From: Actinoplanes auranticolor
GTDB taxonomy: Bacteria; Actinomycetota; Actinomycetes; Mycobacteriales; Micromonosporaceae
NCBI RefSeq assembly: GCF_018332655.1
Contig: NZ_BOQL01000026.1
Span: 1-64,000, forward strand
Reading direction: 5' to 3'
Length of the DNA stretch: 64,000 nt
Part shown: one piece after another, positions 43,301-51,550 of the stretch
Position numbering within the stretch: position 1 is the stretch's first letter
Layout: every line of letters begins with the position of its first letter
Position numbers and translations under genes: made by a program
Notes under the pieces: generated by a model
What the model was told of the DNA's origin: nothing
The model's input: the letters and a program-made list of their open reading frames with translations, nothing else
Databases searched by the model: none

Positions 43301-46099
43301 ATGACGAGCCCCGCCGGTGATGTGAGCCCCGCCGAACGGTATGCGGCTTCGAAGCGCCGGGCGGCCCGGGCCGCCGAGTTCCCGGCCCTGGACGATTTCA
43401 TGCTCGACGTCGGCTTCGACCTCGACGACTTCCAGCGCCAGGCCTGCGAGGCCCTGGAGCGCGGCAGCGGCGTGCTGGTCTGCGCCCCGACCGGCGCGGG
43501 CAAGACGGTGGTCGGTGAGTTCGCCGTGCACCTGGCGCTGCGCTCGGACGGCTCCGGCCTGCGCCGCAAGTGCTTCTACACGACCCCGATCAAGGCCCTG
43601 TCCAACCAGAAGTACCACGACCTGGTGGAACGCTACGGCGCCGACCAGGTCGGCCTGCTCACCGGCGACAACGTGGTGAACGGCGACGCGCCGGTCATCG
43701 TCATGACCACCGAGGTGCTGCGCAACATGCTCTACTCGGGCTCGGCGAGCCTGCAGGGCCTGGCGTACGTGGTGATGGACGAGGTGCACTACCTGGCCGA
43801 CCGGTTCCGCGGCGCGGTCTGGGAGGAGGTCATCATCCACCTCCCGTCCTCTGTGACGCTGGTCTCCCTGTCCGCGACCGTCAGTAACTACGAGGAGTTC
43901 GCCGACTGGCTGGTGACGGTGCGCGGGCAGACCGAGGTCGTGGTCAGTGAGCACCGCCCCGTCCCGCTCTGGCAGCACATGCTGGTCGGCAAGCGGATGT
44001 TCGACCTGTTCCACGACGCGGACGCGGCCCGCAAGCACGACGTCCACCCGGAGCTGCTGCGCTACACCCGCGAGATGCTGCGCCGCCTGGAGCTCACCGA
44101 CCGCACCGCCGGTGCCGGCTGGAATTCCCGGGGCGGACGCCCCCGGCGCTGGCAGCCGCCGCCCCGCGCCGAGGTGGTGGACCGGCTCGACCGGGCCGAC
44201 CTGTTGCCGGCCATCCTGTTCATCTTCAGCCGGGCCGGCTGCGACGCCGCCGTGCAGCAGTGCCTGTCCAGCGGCCTGCGGCTCACCGGCGCCGACGAGC
44301 GGGCCGAGATCCGCCGCATCGCCCAGGCCAAGGTGGCGAACATCCCCAGCGAGGACCTGTCGGTCCTGGGCTACTGGGAGTGGCTCGACGGCCTCGAGCG
44401 CGGCGTCGCGGCCCACCACGCCGGCATGCTGCCCGCCTTCAAGGAGGCCGTCGAGGAGTGCTTCGTGCGCGGCCTGGTCAAGGCGGTCTTCGCCACCGAG
44501 ACGCTGGCGCTGGGCATCAACATGCCGGCCCGCTGCGTGGTGCTGGAACGCCTGGTCAAGTTCAACGGCGAGGCCCACGTCGACCTGACCCCGGGGGAGT
44601 ACACCCAGCTCACCGGGCGCGCCGGGCGCCGCGGCATCGACGTCGAGGGCCACGCCGTGGTGCTGTGGAGTCCCGAGGTCGACCCGCGGCACGTCGCCGG
44701 CCTGGCCTCGACCCGCACCTATCCGCTGCGCTCCAGCTTCCGCCCGTCGTACAACATGGCCGTCAACCTGGTCGGCTCGGTCGGCGCGGACAAGGCCCGC
44801 GACCTGCTCGAGTCGTCGTTCGCGCAGTTCCAGGCCGACCGGTCGGTGGTCGGGCTGGCCCGGCAGGTGCAGCGCAACATCGAGACGATGCAGACGTACG
44901 ACAACGACGGTACCTGCCACCACGGTGACTTCGACGAGTACTTCGCACTGCGCGTCGCCATCGCGGACCGCGAGCGCGCCCTGGCCCGCCAGGGCACCGC
45001 GCAGCGCCGGGCCGCCGCGGTGTCCTCGCTGGAGAAGCTGCGCGTCGGCGACGTCATCCGGGTCCCGCAGGGCCGCCGGGCCGGGCTCGCGGTCGTCCTG
45101 GAGCCGCCCACCGGCGGCTTCGGCGAGCCGCGCCCGCTGGTGCTCACCCAGGACCGCTGGGCCGGCCGGGTCAGCCCGGCCGACTTCCCCGGTGCGGTCG
45201 ACGTGCTCGACCGCGTCCGGGTGCCGAAGAACTTCAACCCCCGCTCACCCGGCGCCCGCCGCGACCTGGCCGCCACGGTCAGCGCGACCGGTCTCGACCG
45301 GCACGGCTCGGGCAACGGCCGGCGCGGCCGCGGCAAGGCCGCCCCCGGCGAGGACGCGGAGATCGCGCTGCTCAAGGTGCAGATGCGCCAGCACCCGTGC
45401 CACGCCTGCCCCGACCGCGAGGAGCACGCCCGCTTCGCCGAACGCCGGCACCGCCTGGCCCGCGACACCGACGCCCTGCGCGACAAGGTCGCCGGGCGCA
45501 CCGGGTCCCTGGCCCGCACTTTCGACCAGGTCTGCGCGGTGCTCGCGGGCCGCGGCTACCTGTCCGGCGACGGCGAGGTGACCGACGCCGGCCGGATGCT
45601 CGGCCGCATCTGGACGGAAGCGGACCTGCTGGTCGCGGAGTGCCTGCGCCGAGGCGTCTGGGAGGGCCTCGCCCCGGAGGAACTGGCGGCGGCGGTGTCC
45701 ATGGTGCTCTTCGAGTCCCGCCGCGAGGGTGACGAACGGGCATCGGTGCCCAAGGGCGCCACCACGGCCGCCGTGGACGCCTGCCACAAGCTGTGGGCGG
45801 AGATCGAGTCCGACGAGGCCGAGCACGGGCTGTCGCTGACCCGCGAGCCGGACCCGGGCTTCGTCTGGCCGATGTACCGCTGGGCGCGCGGGGAACCGCT
45901 GGCCCGGGTGCTGGCCAGCGGCAACAACTACGAGACCGACATGCCGGCGGGCGACTTCGTACGCTGGGCGCGCCAGGTGCTCGACCTGCTGGCCCAGCTG
46001 AGGGACGCCTCGGCGGCGACGCCGGGGGTGCGGGAGACGGCGCGGAAGGCGATGACCGCGGTGAACAGGGGAGTGCTGGCTTACCAGACGGCCCTGTGA
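43301..46099 (+). CDS. helY: DEAD/DEAH-box superfamily 2 helicase HelY
   Basis: 932 residues. Motif I is CAPTGAGKTVVGEFAVHL, motif II VVMDEVHYLADR, motif III VSLSATVSNYEEFADW, motif V region FATETLALGINMPARC, and motif VI YTQLTGRAGRRGIDVEG. It belongs to the Ski2/Mtr4-like family, and matches M. tuberculosis Rv2092c (helY) in sequence and position behind tatC. It probably unwinds RNA. The ATG at 43301 lies 7 bases after a TAGCCT -10 box, so the transcript may be leaderless. Confidence 0.94.
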   Translation: MTSPAGDVSPAERYAASKRRAARAAEFPALDDFMLDVGFDLDDFQRQACEALERGSGVLVCAPTGAGKTVVGEFAVHLALRSDGSGLRRKCFYTTPIKALSNQKYHDLVERYGADQVGLLTGDNVVNGDAPVIVMTTEVLRNMLYSGSASLQGLAYVVMDEVHYLADRFRGAVWEEVIIHLPSSVTLVSLSATVSNYEEFADWLVTVRGQTEVVVSEHRPVPLWQHMLVGKRMFDLFHDADAARKHDVHPELLRYTREMLRRLELTDRTAGAGWNSRGGRPRRWQPPPRAEVVDRLDRADLLPAILFIFSRAGCDAAVQQCLSSGLRLTGADERAEIRRIAQAKVANIPSEDLSVLGYWEWLDGLERGVAAHHAGMLPAFKEAVEECFVRGLVKAVFATETLALGINMPARCVVLERLVKFNGEAHVDLTPGEYTQLTGRAGRRGIDVEGHAVVLWSPEVDPRHVAGLASTRTYPLRSSFRPSYNMAVNLVGSVGADKARDLLESSFAQFQADRSVVGLARQVQRNIETMQTYDNDGTCHHGDFDEYFALRVAIADRERALARQGTAQRRAAAVSSLEKLRVGDVIRVPQGRRAGLAVVLEPPTGGFGEPRPLVLTQDRWAGRVSPADFPGAVDVLDRVRVPKNFNPRSPGARRDLAATVSATGLDRHGSGNGRRGRGKAAPGEDAEIALLKVQMRQHPCHACPDREEHARFAERRHRLARDTDALRDKVAGRTGSLARTFDQVCAVLAGRGYLSGDGEVTDAGRMLGRIWTEADLLVAECLRRGVWEGLAPEELAAAVSMVLFESRREGDERASVPKGATTAAVDACHKLWAEIESDEAEHGLSLTREPDPGFVWPMYRWARGEPLARVLASGNNYETDMPAGDFVRWARQVLDLLAQLRDASAATPGVRETARKAMTAVNRGVLAYQTAL

Positions 46100-46210
46100 A
46101 CGGTCCTGGGCGGTCCGCGCGGCCAGGGCGGTGCGGCCAAGGCGGTGCGAGCCGGGCGGGGCAGGTCGGCCAGGGCGGTAGCTGTCGCAGGGGTCTGGCA
46201 CACTCCCGGC

Positions 46211-46681
46211 GTGGGCATGATTTTCGAAGGGCGGCGGCTGACGTCCGAGCAGGTCGCGGACCTCGCCGCCGATCCGTCGCTGACCGCCGGCCTCCTCGAT
46301 CGCGAGGACGACGTCCTCGATCTCGACAAGGCCTGGCACGGCATCCACTTCCTGCTGACCGGCAGCGCCTGGGAGACCTCCCCGGGCGCCGGGGAGGCGG
46401 TGCTCGGCGGCGATCCGATCGGTGACGACCTGGGTTACGGTCCGGCCCGGCTCCTGCCGGCGGACCGGGTCCAGCTGGTCGCCGCCGCCCTCGGTGAGGT
46501 GACCGCCGACTCGCTGCGGGCCCGCTTCGATCCGGCCGCCCTGCTCGCGGAAGCGATCTACCCGCAGGTCTGGGACGACGAGGACCTCGCCAGCTACCTC
46601 TTGCCGAACTTCCTGAGCCTGCAGGCGTTCTATGCCGCCGCCGCGGAGGAGACGCAGGCCGTCCTGCTGGTCATCACCTGA
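46211..46681 (+). CDS. DUF1877 (YfbM-like) family protein
   Basis: 156 residues. Start VGMIFEGRRLTSEQVADLAADP, DLDKAWHGIHFLLTG and YPQVWDDEDLASYLLPNF are typical of the YfbM/DUF1877 family. It is soluble, of unknown function. GTG 46211 is chosen because family members begin M-G-M-x. The 110 bases upstream contain degenerate GGCGGT-rich repeats. Confidence 0.85.
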   Translation: MGMIFEGRRLTSEQVADLAADPSLTAGLLDREDDVLDLDKAWHGIHFLLTGSAWETSPGAGEAVLGGDPIGDDLGYGPARLLPADRVQLVAAALGEVTADSLRARFDPAALLAEAIYPQVWDDEDLASYLLPNFLSLQAFYAAAAEETQAVLLVIT

Positions 46682-46682
46682 T

Positions 46683-47693
46683 TCAGCCGGCGGTGCTGTC
46701 GCGGATCACCAGGTGGTGCGCGGCCACGATGCGGCGGGCCGGGCGGTCCGGTGGGCGGGTGCCGAGCCGGTCGGCGAGACAGTTCAGCGCTTCTCGGGCG
46801 ATCGCCGCTTTGTCCGGCGAGATCGTGGTCAGGGCCGGGGTCGCGTACCGTCCGTCCTCGACGTCGTCGAAGCCCGCCACTGCCAGGTCCCGCGGGATCC
46901 GCAGGCCGCGCCCCAGCGCGACCTGCATCGCTCCCAGGGCGAGCTGGTCGCTGAAGCAGAAGATCGCGTCCACCCGCGGCCCGGCGTCGAGCAGCCGGCT
47001 CATCGCCGCGGCGCCGTCGGCGCGGTGCAGCCGGTCCACCGGGATCTCCCGCGCGGGATCGGCGGTCAGGCCCGCCTCGGCCAGCGCCTGCCGGTAGCCC
47101 TCCAGGCGGCGGGCGGCGGTGCCGTTCTCGAGATGGGGCTGCAGCCCGATCGCCGCGATGCGGGTCCGACCGATGCCGATCAGGTGCTGGGTGATCTCGC
47201 GGGCGGCGGCCACGCTGTCGACCGCGACGTGGTCCAGCAGGCCGGCGGCGTCCTGCTCACCGAGCAGCACCACCGGTACGCCGCCCGGGCTACGGCGCAA
47301 CTCCTGTGGGGACAGCGCCCAGGGGCTCAGCACGAGACCGTCGATCACCTGGCCGCGTACCCCGTCGAGCAGGCGGCGTTCGTGGTCGGCGTCGCCGTCG
47401 GTCTGCTGGACCAGCAGCATCCACGATCGTTGTTCCGCCTCGCGGACGAGCAGCCCGGCCAGCTCGCCGAAGTACGGCGAGGCGATCTCCGGGATGGCCA
47501 GCGCGACCAGCCCGGAGCGGCCGCCGCGCAGGTGCCGGGCCGCGGCGTTGGGACGGTACTGCAAGTCGTCGATGGCCTGCTGCACCCGGGCCCGGGTCTC
47601 CGGCGCGACCTGGGCGAAGCCGCTGACCACGTTCGACACCGTACGGATCGAGACCCCGGCCCGTTCCGCCACCTGCCGCAGGCTCGCCGTCAT
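46683..47693 (-). CDS. LacI-family transcriptional regulator
   Basis: 336 residues. The N-terminal helix-turn-helix LRQVAERAGVSIRTVSNVVSG through RPNAAARHLRGGRS is followed by a periplasmic-binding-protein-like effector domain: GLVALAIPEIASPYFGELA and FCFSDQLALGAMQ. GGGAGG stands 6 bases before ATG 47693. It is divergent from a PhyH-family oxygenase gene; overlapping palindromes lie in the gap. Its ligand is probably a sugar or a small metabolite. Confidence 0.92.
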   Translation of the reverse strand: MTASLRQVAERAGVSIRTVSNVVSGFAQVAPETRARVQQAIDDLQYRPNAAARHLRGGRSGLVALAIPEIASPYFGELAGLLVREAEQRSWMLLVQQTDGDADHERRLLDGVRGQVIDGLVLSPWALSPQELRRSPGGVPVVLLGEQDAAGLLDHVAVDSVAAAREITQHLIGIGRTRIAAIGLQPHLENGTAARRLEGYRQALAEAGLTADPAREIPVDRLHRADGAAAMSRLLDAGPRVDAIFCFSDQLALGAMQVALGRGLRIPRDLAVAGFDDVEDGRYATPALTTISPDKAAIAREALNCLADRLGTRPPDRPARRIVAAHHLVIRDSTAG

Positions 47694-47736
47694 GATCGAC
47701 CTCCCATGGTGCAAACCCTACCGGCTACCACTTGCC

Positions 47737-47756
47737 ACGTTGCATGCAACGTTGCA
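47737..47756. promoter_or_regulatory. Overlapping palindromic LacI-type operators
   Basis: ACGTTGCATGCAACGT (47737-47752) and TGCAACGTTGCA (47745-47756) are both perfect palindromes that overlap. They lie in the 74-base gap between the divergent LacI gene and the PhyH-family gene, 12-40 bases from the latter. They are likely binding sites through which the regulator controls itself and the oxygenase. Confidence 0.7.
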
Positions 47757-47767
47757 AAGTGAGGGGC

Positions 47768-48586
47768 ATGACTGACACCGACGCCGGCGTGCGGGCTCGC
47801 GACGCCATCTACGACCAGGGGATCACCGCTTGTCCGGGCGCCTTCAGCGTCGCCTGGGCGGACACCATGCGGGAGGACATCGAGAAGGCGTTCGCCGAGG
47901 CCCGCTCCCGGCCCGGTGGCGCGGTCGGCCGCGGACCGCACCGCTACTACGTCGAGATCCACCCCGAGCAGCTGCGCGGCTTCGTCGACCTGGTGACCCA
48001 CCCGTGGGTCACCGCGGTGTGCGAGTCGGTGCTGGGCCCGGAGTACGAGATCGTCGAGCTCGGCTTCGACGTCCCGCTGGCCGGCGCGGTCAACCAGCCC
48101 TGGCACCGTGACTTCCCGATGCCCGAGGTGACCCGCACCGAGCGGCGGCTCAACTCGCTGGCGTTCAACCTCACCGGCGTCGACACCACCGAGGAGATGG
48201 GACCGTTCGAGATCGCCCCGGGCACCCAGTTCGACGACGAGCCGGAGTTCGGCCACGGCATGTTCCCGCCGAAGTCCTTCTACCCCCGCTACGAGGAGCG
48301 GGCGGTGCGCAAGTACCCCAAGCGCGGCGACATCTCGGCCCGTTCCGCGCTGACCATCCACCGGGGCACCCGCAACTACTCCGACATGTCGCGGCCGGTG
48401 CTGGTCCTGGGCGTGGACGCACCGGGCGCCGGCAACAGCGAGCGCCACGACACCGCGGTCACCCGGGCCTACTGGGAGGCGCTGCCGGAGCAGGTCAAGG
48501 CCCACCTGCACTGCCCGGTCGTGGAGACGCTCACCCCGATCACCCAGAAGCACACCATCGAGGGCCTGGTCATGGGCGAGGCCTGA
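47768..48586 (+). CDS. PhyH-family Fe/2OG dioxygenase
   Basis: 272 residues. The HxD metal motif is in QPWHRDFPMPEV, the distal His and 2-oxoglutarate Arg in LTIHRGTRNYSDMSRPVLVLG. The protein is similar in size to actinobacterial phytanoyl-CoA-dioxygenase-family proteins that hydroxylate small molecules. It is divergent from a LacI regulator, which suggests substrate-induced expression in catabolism. A bidirectional hairpin follows the stop. Confidence 0.85.
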   Translation: MTDTDAGVRARDAIYDQGITACPGAFSVAWADTMREDIEKAFAEARSRPGGAVGRGPHRYYVEIHPEQLRGFVDLVTHPWVTAVCESVLGPEYEIVELGFDVPLAGAVNQPWHRDFPMPEVTRTERRLNSLAFNLTGVDTTEEMGPFEIAPGTQFDDEPEFGHGMFPPKSFYPRYEERAVRKYPKRGDISARSALTIHRGTRNYSDMSRPVLVLGVDAPGAGNSERHDTAVTRAYWEALPEQVKAHLHCPVVETLTPITQKHTIEGLVMGEA

Positions 48587-48593
48587 GAAACGA

Positions 48594-48621
48594 CTCGGCC
48601 GGGCACAACGGCCCGGCCGAG
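48594..48621. terminator. Bidirectional hairpin terminator
   Basis: CTCGGCCGGGC at 48594-48604 pairs exactly with GCCCGGCCGAG at 48611-48621 with loop ACAACG. It lies between the convergent oxygenase and pectate lyase genes. Confidence 0.8.
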
Positions 48622-48627
48622 CTCATC

Positions 48628-48666
48628 GGTCCTTCAGATGCGAGGCGGTCCTTCAGATGCCGAGGC
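48628..48666. repeat. Tandem duplication at the 3' end of the pectate lyase gene
   Basis: GGTCCTTCAGATGCGAGGC (48628-48646) and GGTCCTTCAGATGCCGAGGC (48647-48666) are direct repeats, 19 and 20 bases long. The second covers the last codons and stop of the pectate lyase gene on the minus strand. Confidence 0.75.
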
Positions 48667-49981
48667 GGCGCGATCCCGCGGCGGCCTTGACGATGACCGG
48701 CACCAGCGCGGTCGGGTCGAGGCGGGTACGCAGCACCGGCTCCCAGCCCGCGTCCGGAGCGAAGTCCGGGTCGTAGGCCGCGTTGTGGGCCGCCACCAGG
48801 TCCACCGCTCGCGGCGCCTGGCTGCCCACGTGGACCAGGGTGCCCTTCGCGGTGATCCGGGTGCCCTTCCAGTACTTGATCAGGTCACCGTCACCGACGT
48901 CGGCGCTGCGGAGGAAGTAGTTGTTCTCCGCGTAGATGCTCGACTCGAAGCCCACGCCCAGCGAGTAGCTGTAGTCGTCGGCCGTGGCGACGTACAGGTT
49001 GTTGTAGATGTCCACCTGGCCGAAGCGGACCCGCGGCGCGCGCTGGATCACGTTGCCGAAGCGGTTGTGGTGCACGGTGACGCGTAGCTTGCCCACGTCC
49101 ACGCCGGGGGTGTCCGTCGAGCCGATCAGCATCGTCTTGTCGTGGTCGTAGTAGTTGTTGTACGAGACGGTGACCAGGTCGGAGCCGCGGATGATGTCGC
49201 TGGCCCCGTCGTGCACCTGGTACGGCCGGCCGAAGTACTGCGGCTGGTCGGCGTCGTGGTTGTTGCCGTCGCTGAAGGTGTTGTGGTCCAGCCACACGTT
49301 GGTCGCGCCGCTCAGCGACACCAGGTCGTAGAGCGAGTTCCAGTTGCCCGCCGAGCCGTCGGTGGGGTCCCAGGCCGGGAAGCAGTCCGCCGCGTCGGTG
49401 AACTCGATGTTGCGCACGATCACGTTGCGCACGTTCTGCAGGATCATGCTGCCGTGCTCGATGCGGGCGCCGTTGATGCCGATGACGGTCGTGTCGGACG
49501 GTACGTTGATCTTGATCTGGTCGCCCTGCCGCTTGGCCGACCGGACCCGCGCCTCCTCCAGCGGCCCGGTGGGCTTGGCCGCCCGGCCCCAGACGGCCGG
49601 GTCGTACGCCTGCAGGAAAGCCTCCAGGGTGTACGCCGGGTCGGCATAGTCGGTGCAGCTCAGCGGCTGGTTGTCGGCGTCCACGCTCATGCTGAACCGG
49701 CCGTCGACGATGACCAGGCGGGGTGCGGCCTCGCCGCTCAGCGCCGCGACCAGCTCCGCGCGGTTGCGGACGACGAAGGTGTGGGCGGCGTCGGCAGCCG
49801 AGCCGCCGGTGGTGCCGGTGCCGGCGGCGGCCCAGCCGTCGTCGGCGGGCAGGGGTTGCCGGGCCAGCCGGAGGGCCGCGGCGGACACACCCGGCGGGGT
49901 GTCGGCCGCTTCGGCCGGCAGGACGGGGCTGAAACCGATGGCCGTGACCAGGGCGGCCGCGGCAAGGGATCTTCCGCGCAT
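48653..49981 (-). CDS. Secreted pectate lyase (PL1 family)
   Basis: 442 residues. A signal peptide (residues 1 to about 26, ending PAEAA) precedes a right-handed beta-helix. Family motifs include NVWLDHNTFSDGNNHDAD (Ca-binding Asp/His region), the catalytic RAPRVR segment and VIGINGARIEHGSMI. It cleaves pectate by beta-elimination outside the cell. The start has the ribosome site about 10 bases upstream. A LacI-type operator lies 55-70 bases upstream of the start. Confidence 0.93.
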   Translation of the reverse strand: MRGRSLAAAALVTAIGFSPVLPAEAADTPPGVSAAALRLARQPLPADDGWAAAGTGTTGGSAADAAHTFVVRNRAELVAALSGEAAPRLVIVDGRFSMSVDADNQPLSCTDYADPAYTLEAFLQAYDPAVWGRAAKPTGPLEEARVRSAKRQGDQIKINVPSDTTVIGINGARIEHGSMILQNVRNVIVRNIEFTDAADCFPAWDPTDGSAGNWNSLYDLVSLSGATNVWLDHNTFSDGNNHDADQPQYFGRPYQVHDGASDIIRGSDLVTVSYNNYYDHDKTMLIGSTDTPGVDVGKLRVTVHHNRFGNVIQRAPRVRFGQVDIYNNLYVATADDYSYSLGVGFESSIYAENNYFLRSADVGDGDLIKYWKGTRITAKGTLVHVGSQAPRAVDLVAAHNAAYDPDFAPDAGWEPVLRTRLDPTALVPVIVKAAAGSRRLGI

Positions 49982-50035
49982 GGTGCGCTCCAGGTAATCG
50001 ATGCTCCAGGTGGGGGAGGAAAGCGCAGGTGAGAG

Positions 50036-50052
50036 TGGGAAAGCGCTTACCC
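50036..50052. promoter_or_regulatory. LacI-type operator upstream of the pectate lyase gene
   Basis: TGGGAAAGCGCTTACCC is an almost symmetrical site with the AAGCGCTT core usual for LacI-family sugar regulators in actinobacteria. It lies 55 bases upstream of the lyase start codon, in a suitable place to control transcription. A half-site GGAAAGCGC recurs at about 50018. Confidence 0.65.
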
Positions 50053-50161
50053 CGAGCAACGGTTACACGCGTGTTTCGGCGAGTCAATGCCCGCGAACGT
50101 GCAGGAAGTTTGCAGTGATCGACCTCCGGCAAGCGGTAGAGCCGCTGGCGCAAGGTTCAGC

Positions 50162-50198
50162 TGGCGGAAGGGGGCCGGCTGGCGGAAAGGGGGCCGGC
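50162..50198. repeat. Tandem repeat, two copies of an 18-19 bp unit
   Basis: TGGCGGAAGGGGGCCGGC (50162-50179) and TGGCGGAAAGGGGGCCGGC (50180-50198) follow one another, just after the stop codon of the VOC-fold gene that lies to the right (minus strand). Confidence 0.7.
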
Positions 50199-50201
50199 CG
50201 G

Positions 50202-50582
50202 TCAGGGCCAGACGGTGGCGTGCGCCGCGAACAGCTCCGGGTCGCTGTGCACCGGCACGACACAGAGCAGGTGCCCGCCGGGCGCGCGCATGATGTGGCA
50301 GTCCAGCCAGCGGTTGATCTCGACCGCCCCGAGCGCGGTCAGCCGGGCCGCCTCGGCCTCGTGGTCGTCGGTCTCGATGTCCACGTGGTAGCGCGGCGCG
50401 TCGTCGACCGCCTGCACCCCCATGGTCAGCGCGGGCAACGCCGTACGCAGCATGATGAACTGCTCCTCGTTCGGCTCGGGCACCGCCGGGACGCCCAGCG
50501 CGGACGACCAGAAGGCCGCGGCCGCCGGTGCCTCCGTTGTGGGCGTGTCGACGAAGAGGCCGTAGAGGCGGCTGCGATGCAT
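50202..50582 (-). CDS. VOC (glyoxalase/bleomycin-resistance fold) family protein
   Basis: 126 residues. MHRSRLYGLFVDTP start, LTMGVQAVDDAPRYHVDIET, then a metal-like PGGHLLCVVPVHSD end. The paired beta-alpha-beta layout fits the vicinal-oxygen-chelate superfamily. It is divergent from an ECF sigma factor of a type often flanked by such enzymes. Substrate unknown. The frame runs further upstream to 50879 but that part is antisense to the sigma factor gene. Confidence 0.78.
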   Translation of the reverse strand: MHRSRLYGLFVDTPTTEAPAAAAFWSSALGVPAVPEPNEEQFIMLRTALPALTMGVQAVDDAPRYHVDIETDDHEAEAARLTALGAVEINRWLDCHIMRAPGGHLLCVVPVHSDPELFAAHATVWP

Positions 50583-50608
50583 GGGAGCCAGGCTAGCAAC
50601 GCGGTACC

Positions 50609-51550
50609 GTGCCAGGCGTGCAGCTCGAGGCGGAGCAGTTCCGGGTGGAGCTGACCGGGTACGCGTACCGGATGCTCGGCGCGGCCGCGGAGGCCGAGGA
50701 CGCCGTGCAGGAGACGCTGCTGCGGGCCTGGCAGCATGCCGGCCGTTTCGACCCCGGCCGGGGCACCTTGCGCACCTGGCTGTACGGCATCGCCACCAAC
50801 GTCTGCCTGGACATGCTGCGCAGTGCCCAGCGGCGGGCCCGCGCCGTCGACCTGGGCCCGGCCGTGGAGGCGGGCGCACCGCTGGGCGCGCCGCTGCCGC
50901 CGGGCGTCTGGGTCCGGCCGGTCGCCGACGCGCGGGTGCTGCCCGGCGACGATCCGGCCGAGCACGCGGTGCGCCGGGAGTCCGTACGTCTGGCCTTCAT
51001 CGCCGCCCTGCAACGGCTCTCGCCGAGGCAGCGTGCGGTGCTGATCCTGCGGGACGTGCTGAGCTGGCCGGCCCGGGAGGTGGCCGACCTGCTCGACACG
51101 TCGGTGCCCGCGGTGACCAGTTCGCTGCAGCGGGCCCGGGCCACTGTGCGCCGGGCCGGGACGGTCGAGCCGTTGGAGCCGGATGCCGCGGCGCTGCTGG
51201 AGCGCTACTGCCGGGCGTTCGAGCGCTACGACGTGGCCGCGATGGTCGCGCTGCTGCACGAGGACGCGACGATGACCATGCCGCCGCTGCTCTGGTGGCT
51301 GCGCGGGCGGGAGCGGATCCGGCAGGTGCTGCTGCACGGCGACGGATCGTGCCGGGGCGCCCGGATGGTGCCGGTCGCGGCCAACGGCACGACCGCGTAC
51401 TGGCAGGAGCGGCCCACCGGGCCGGGCGGGGCGTACGAGCCGTTCGCCCTGATGTTGTTCGAGACCCGGGACGGTCTGGTTACGGAGATCACCACGTTTC
51501 TCGACGAGTCACCCGCGGCGTGGGGGCAGGATGGGACGCGTGCAGAGTGA
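50609..51550 (+). CDS. ECF sigma factor with C-terminal NTF2-like domain
   Basis: 313 residues, GTG start (or GTG at 50618). Region 2 is RMLGAAAEAEDAVQETLLRA and TLRTWLYGIATNVCLDMLRS; region 4 is LSPRQRAVLILRDVLSWPARE with AVTSSLQRARATV. A C-terminal SnoaL/NTF2-like domain (about residues 200-313, RYDVAAMVALLHEDATMTMP) follows. This architecture matches the TIGR02960/SigG-like ECF group, where the domain may replace a separate anti-sigma factor. Overlaps the next gene by 20 bases. Confidence 0.9.
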   Translation: MPGVQLEAEQFRVELTGYAYRMLGAAAEAEDAVQETLLRAWQHAGRFDPGRGTLRTWLYGIATNVCLDMLRSAQRRARAVDLGPAVEAGAPLGAPLPPGVWVRPVADARVLPGDDPAEHAVRRESVRLAFIAALQRLSPRQRAVLILRDVLSWPAREVADLLDTSVPAVTSSLQRARATVRRAGTVEPLEPDAAALLERYCRAFERYDVAAMVALLHEDATMTMPPLLWWLRGRERIRQVLLHGDGSCRGARMVPVAANGTTAYWQERPTGPGGAYEPFALMLFETRDGLVTEITTFLDESPAAWGQDGTRAE

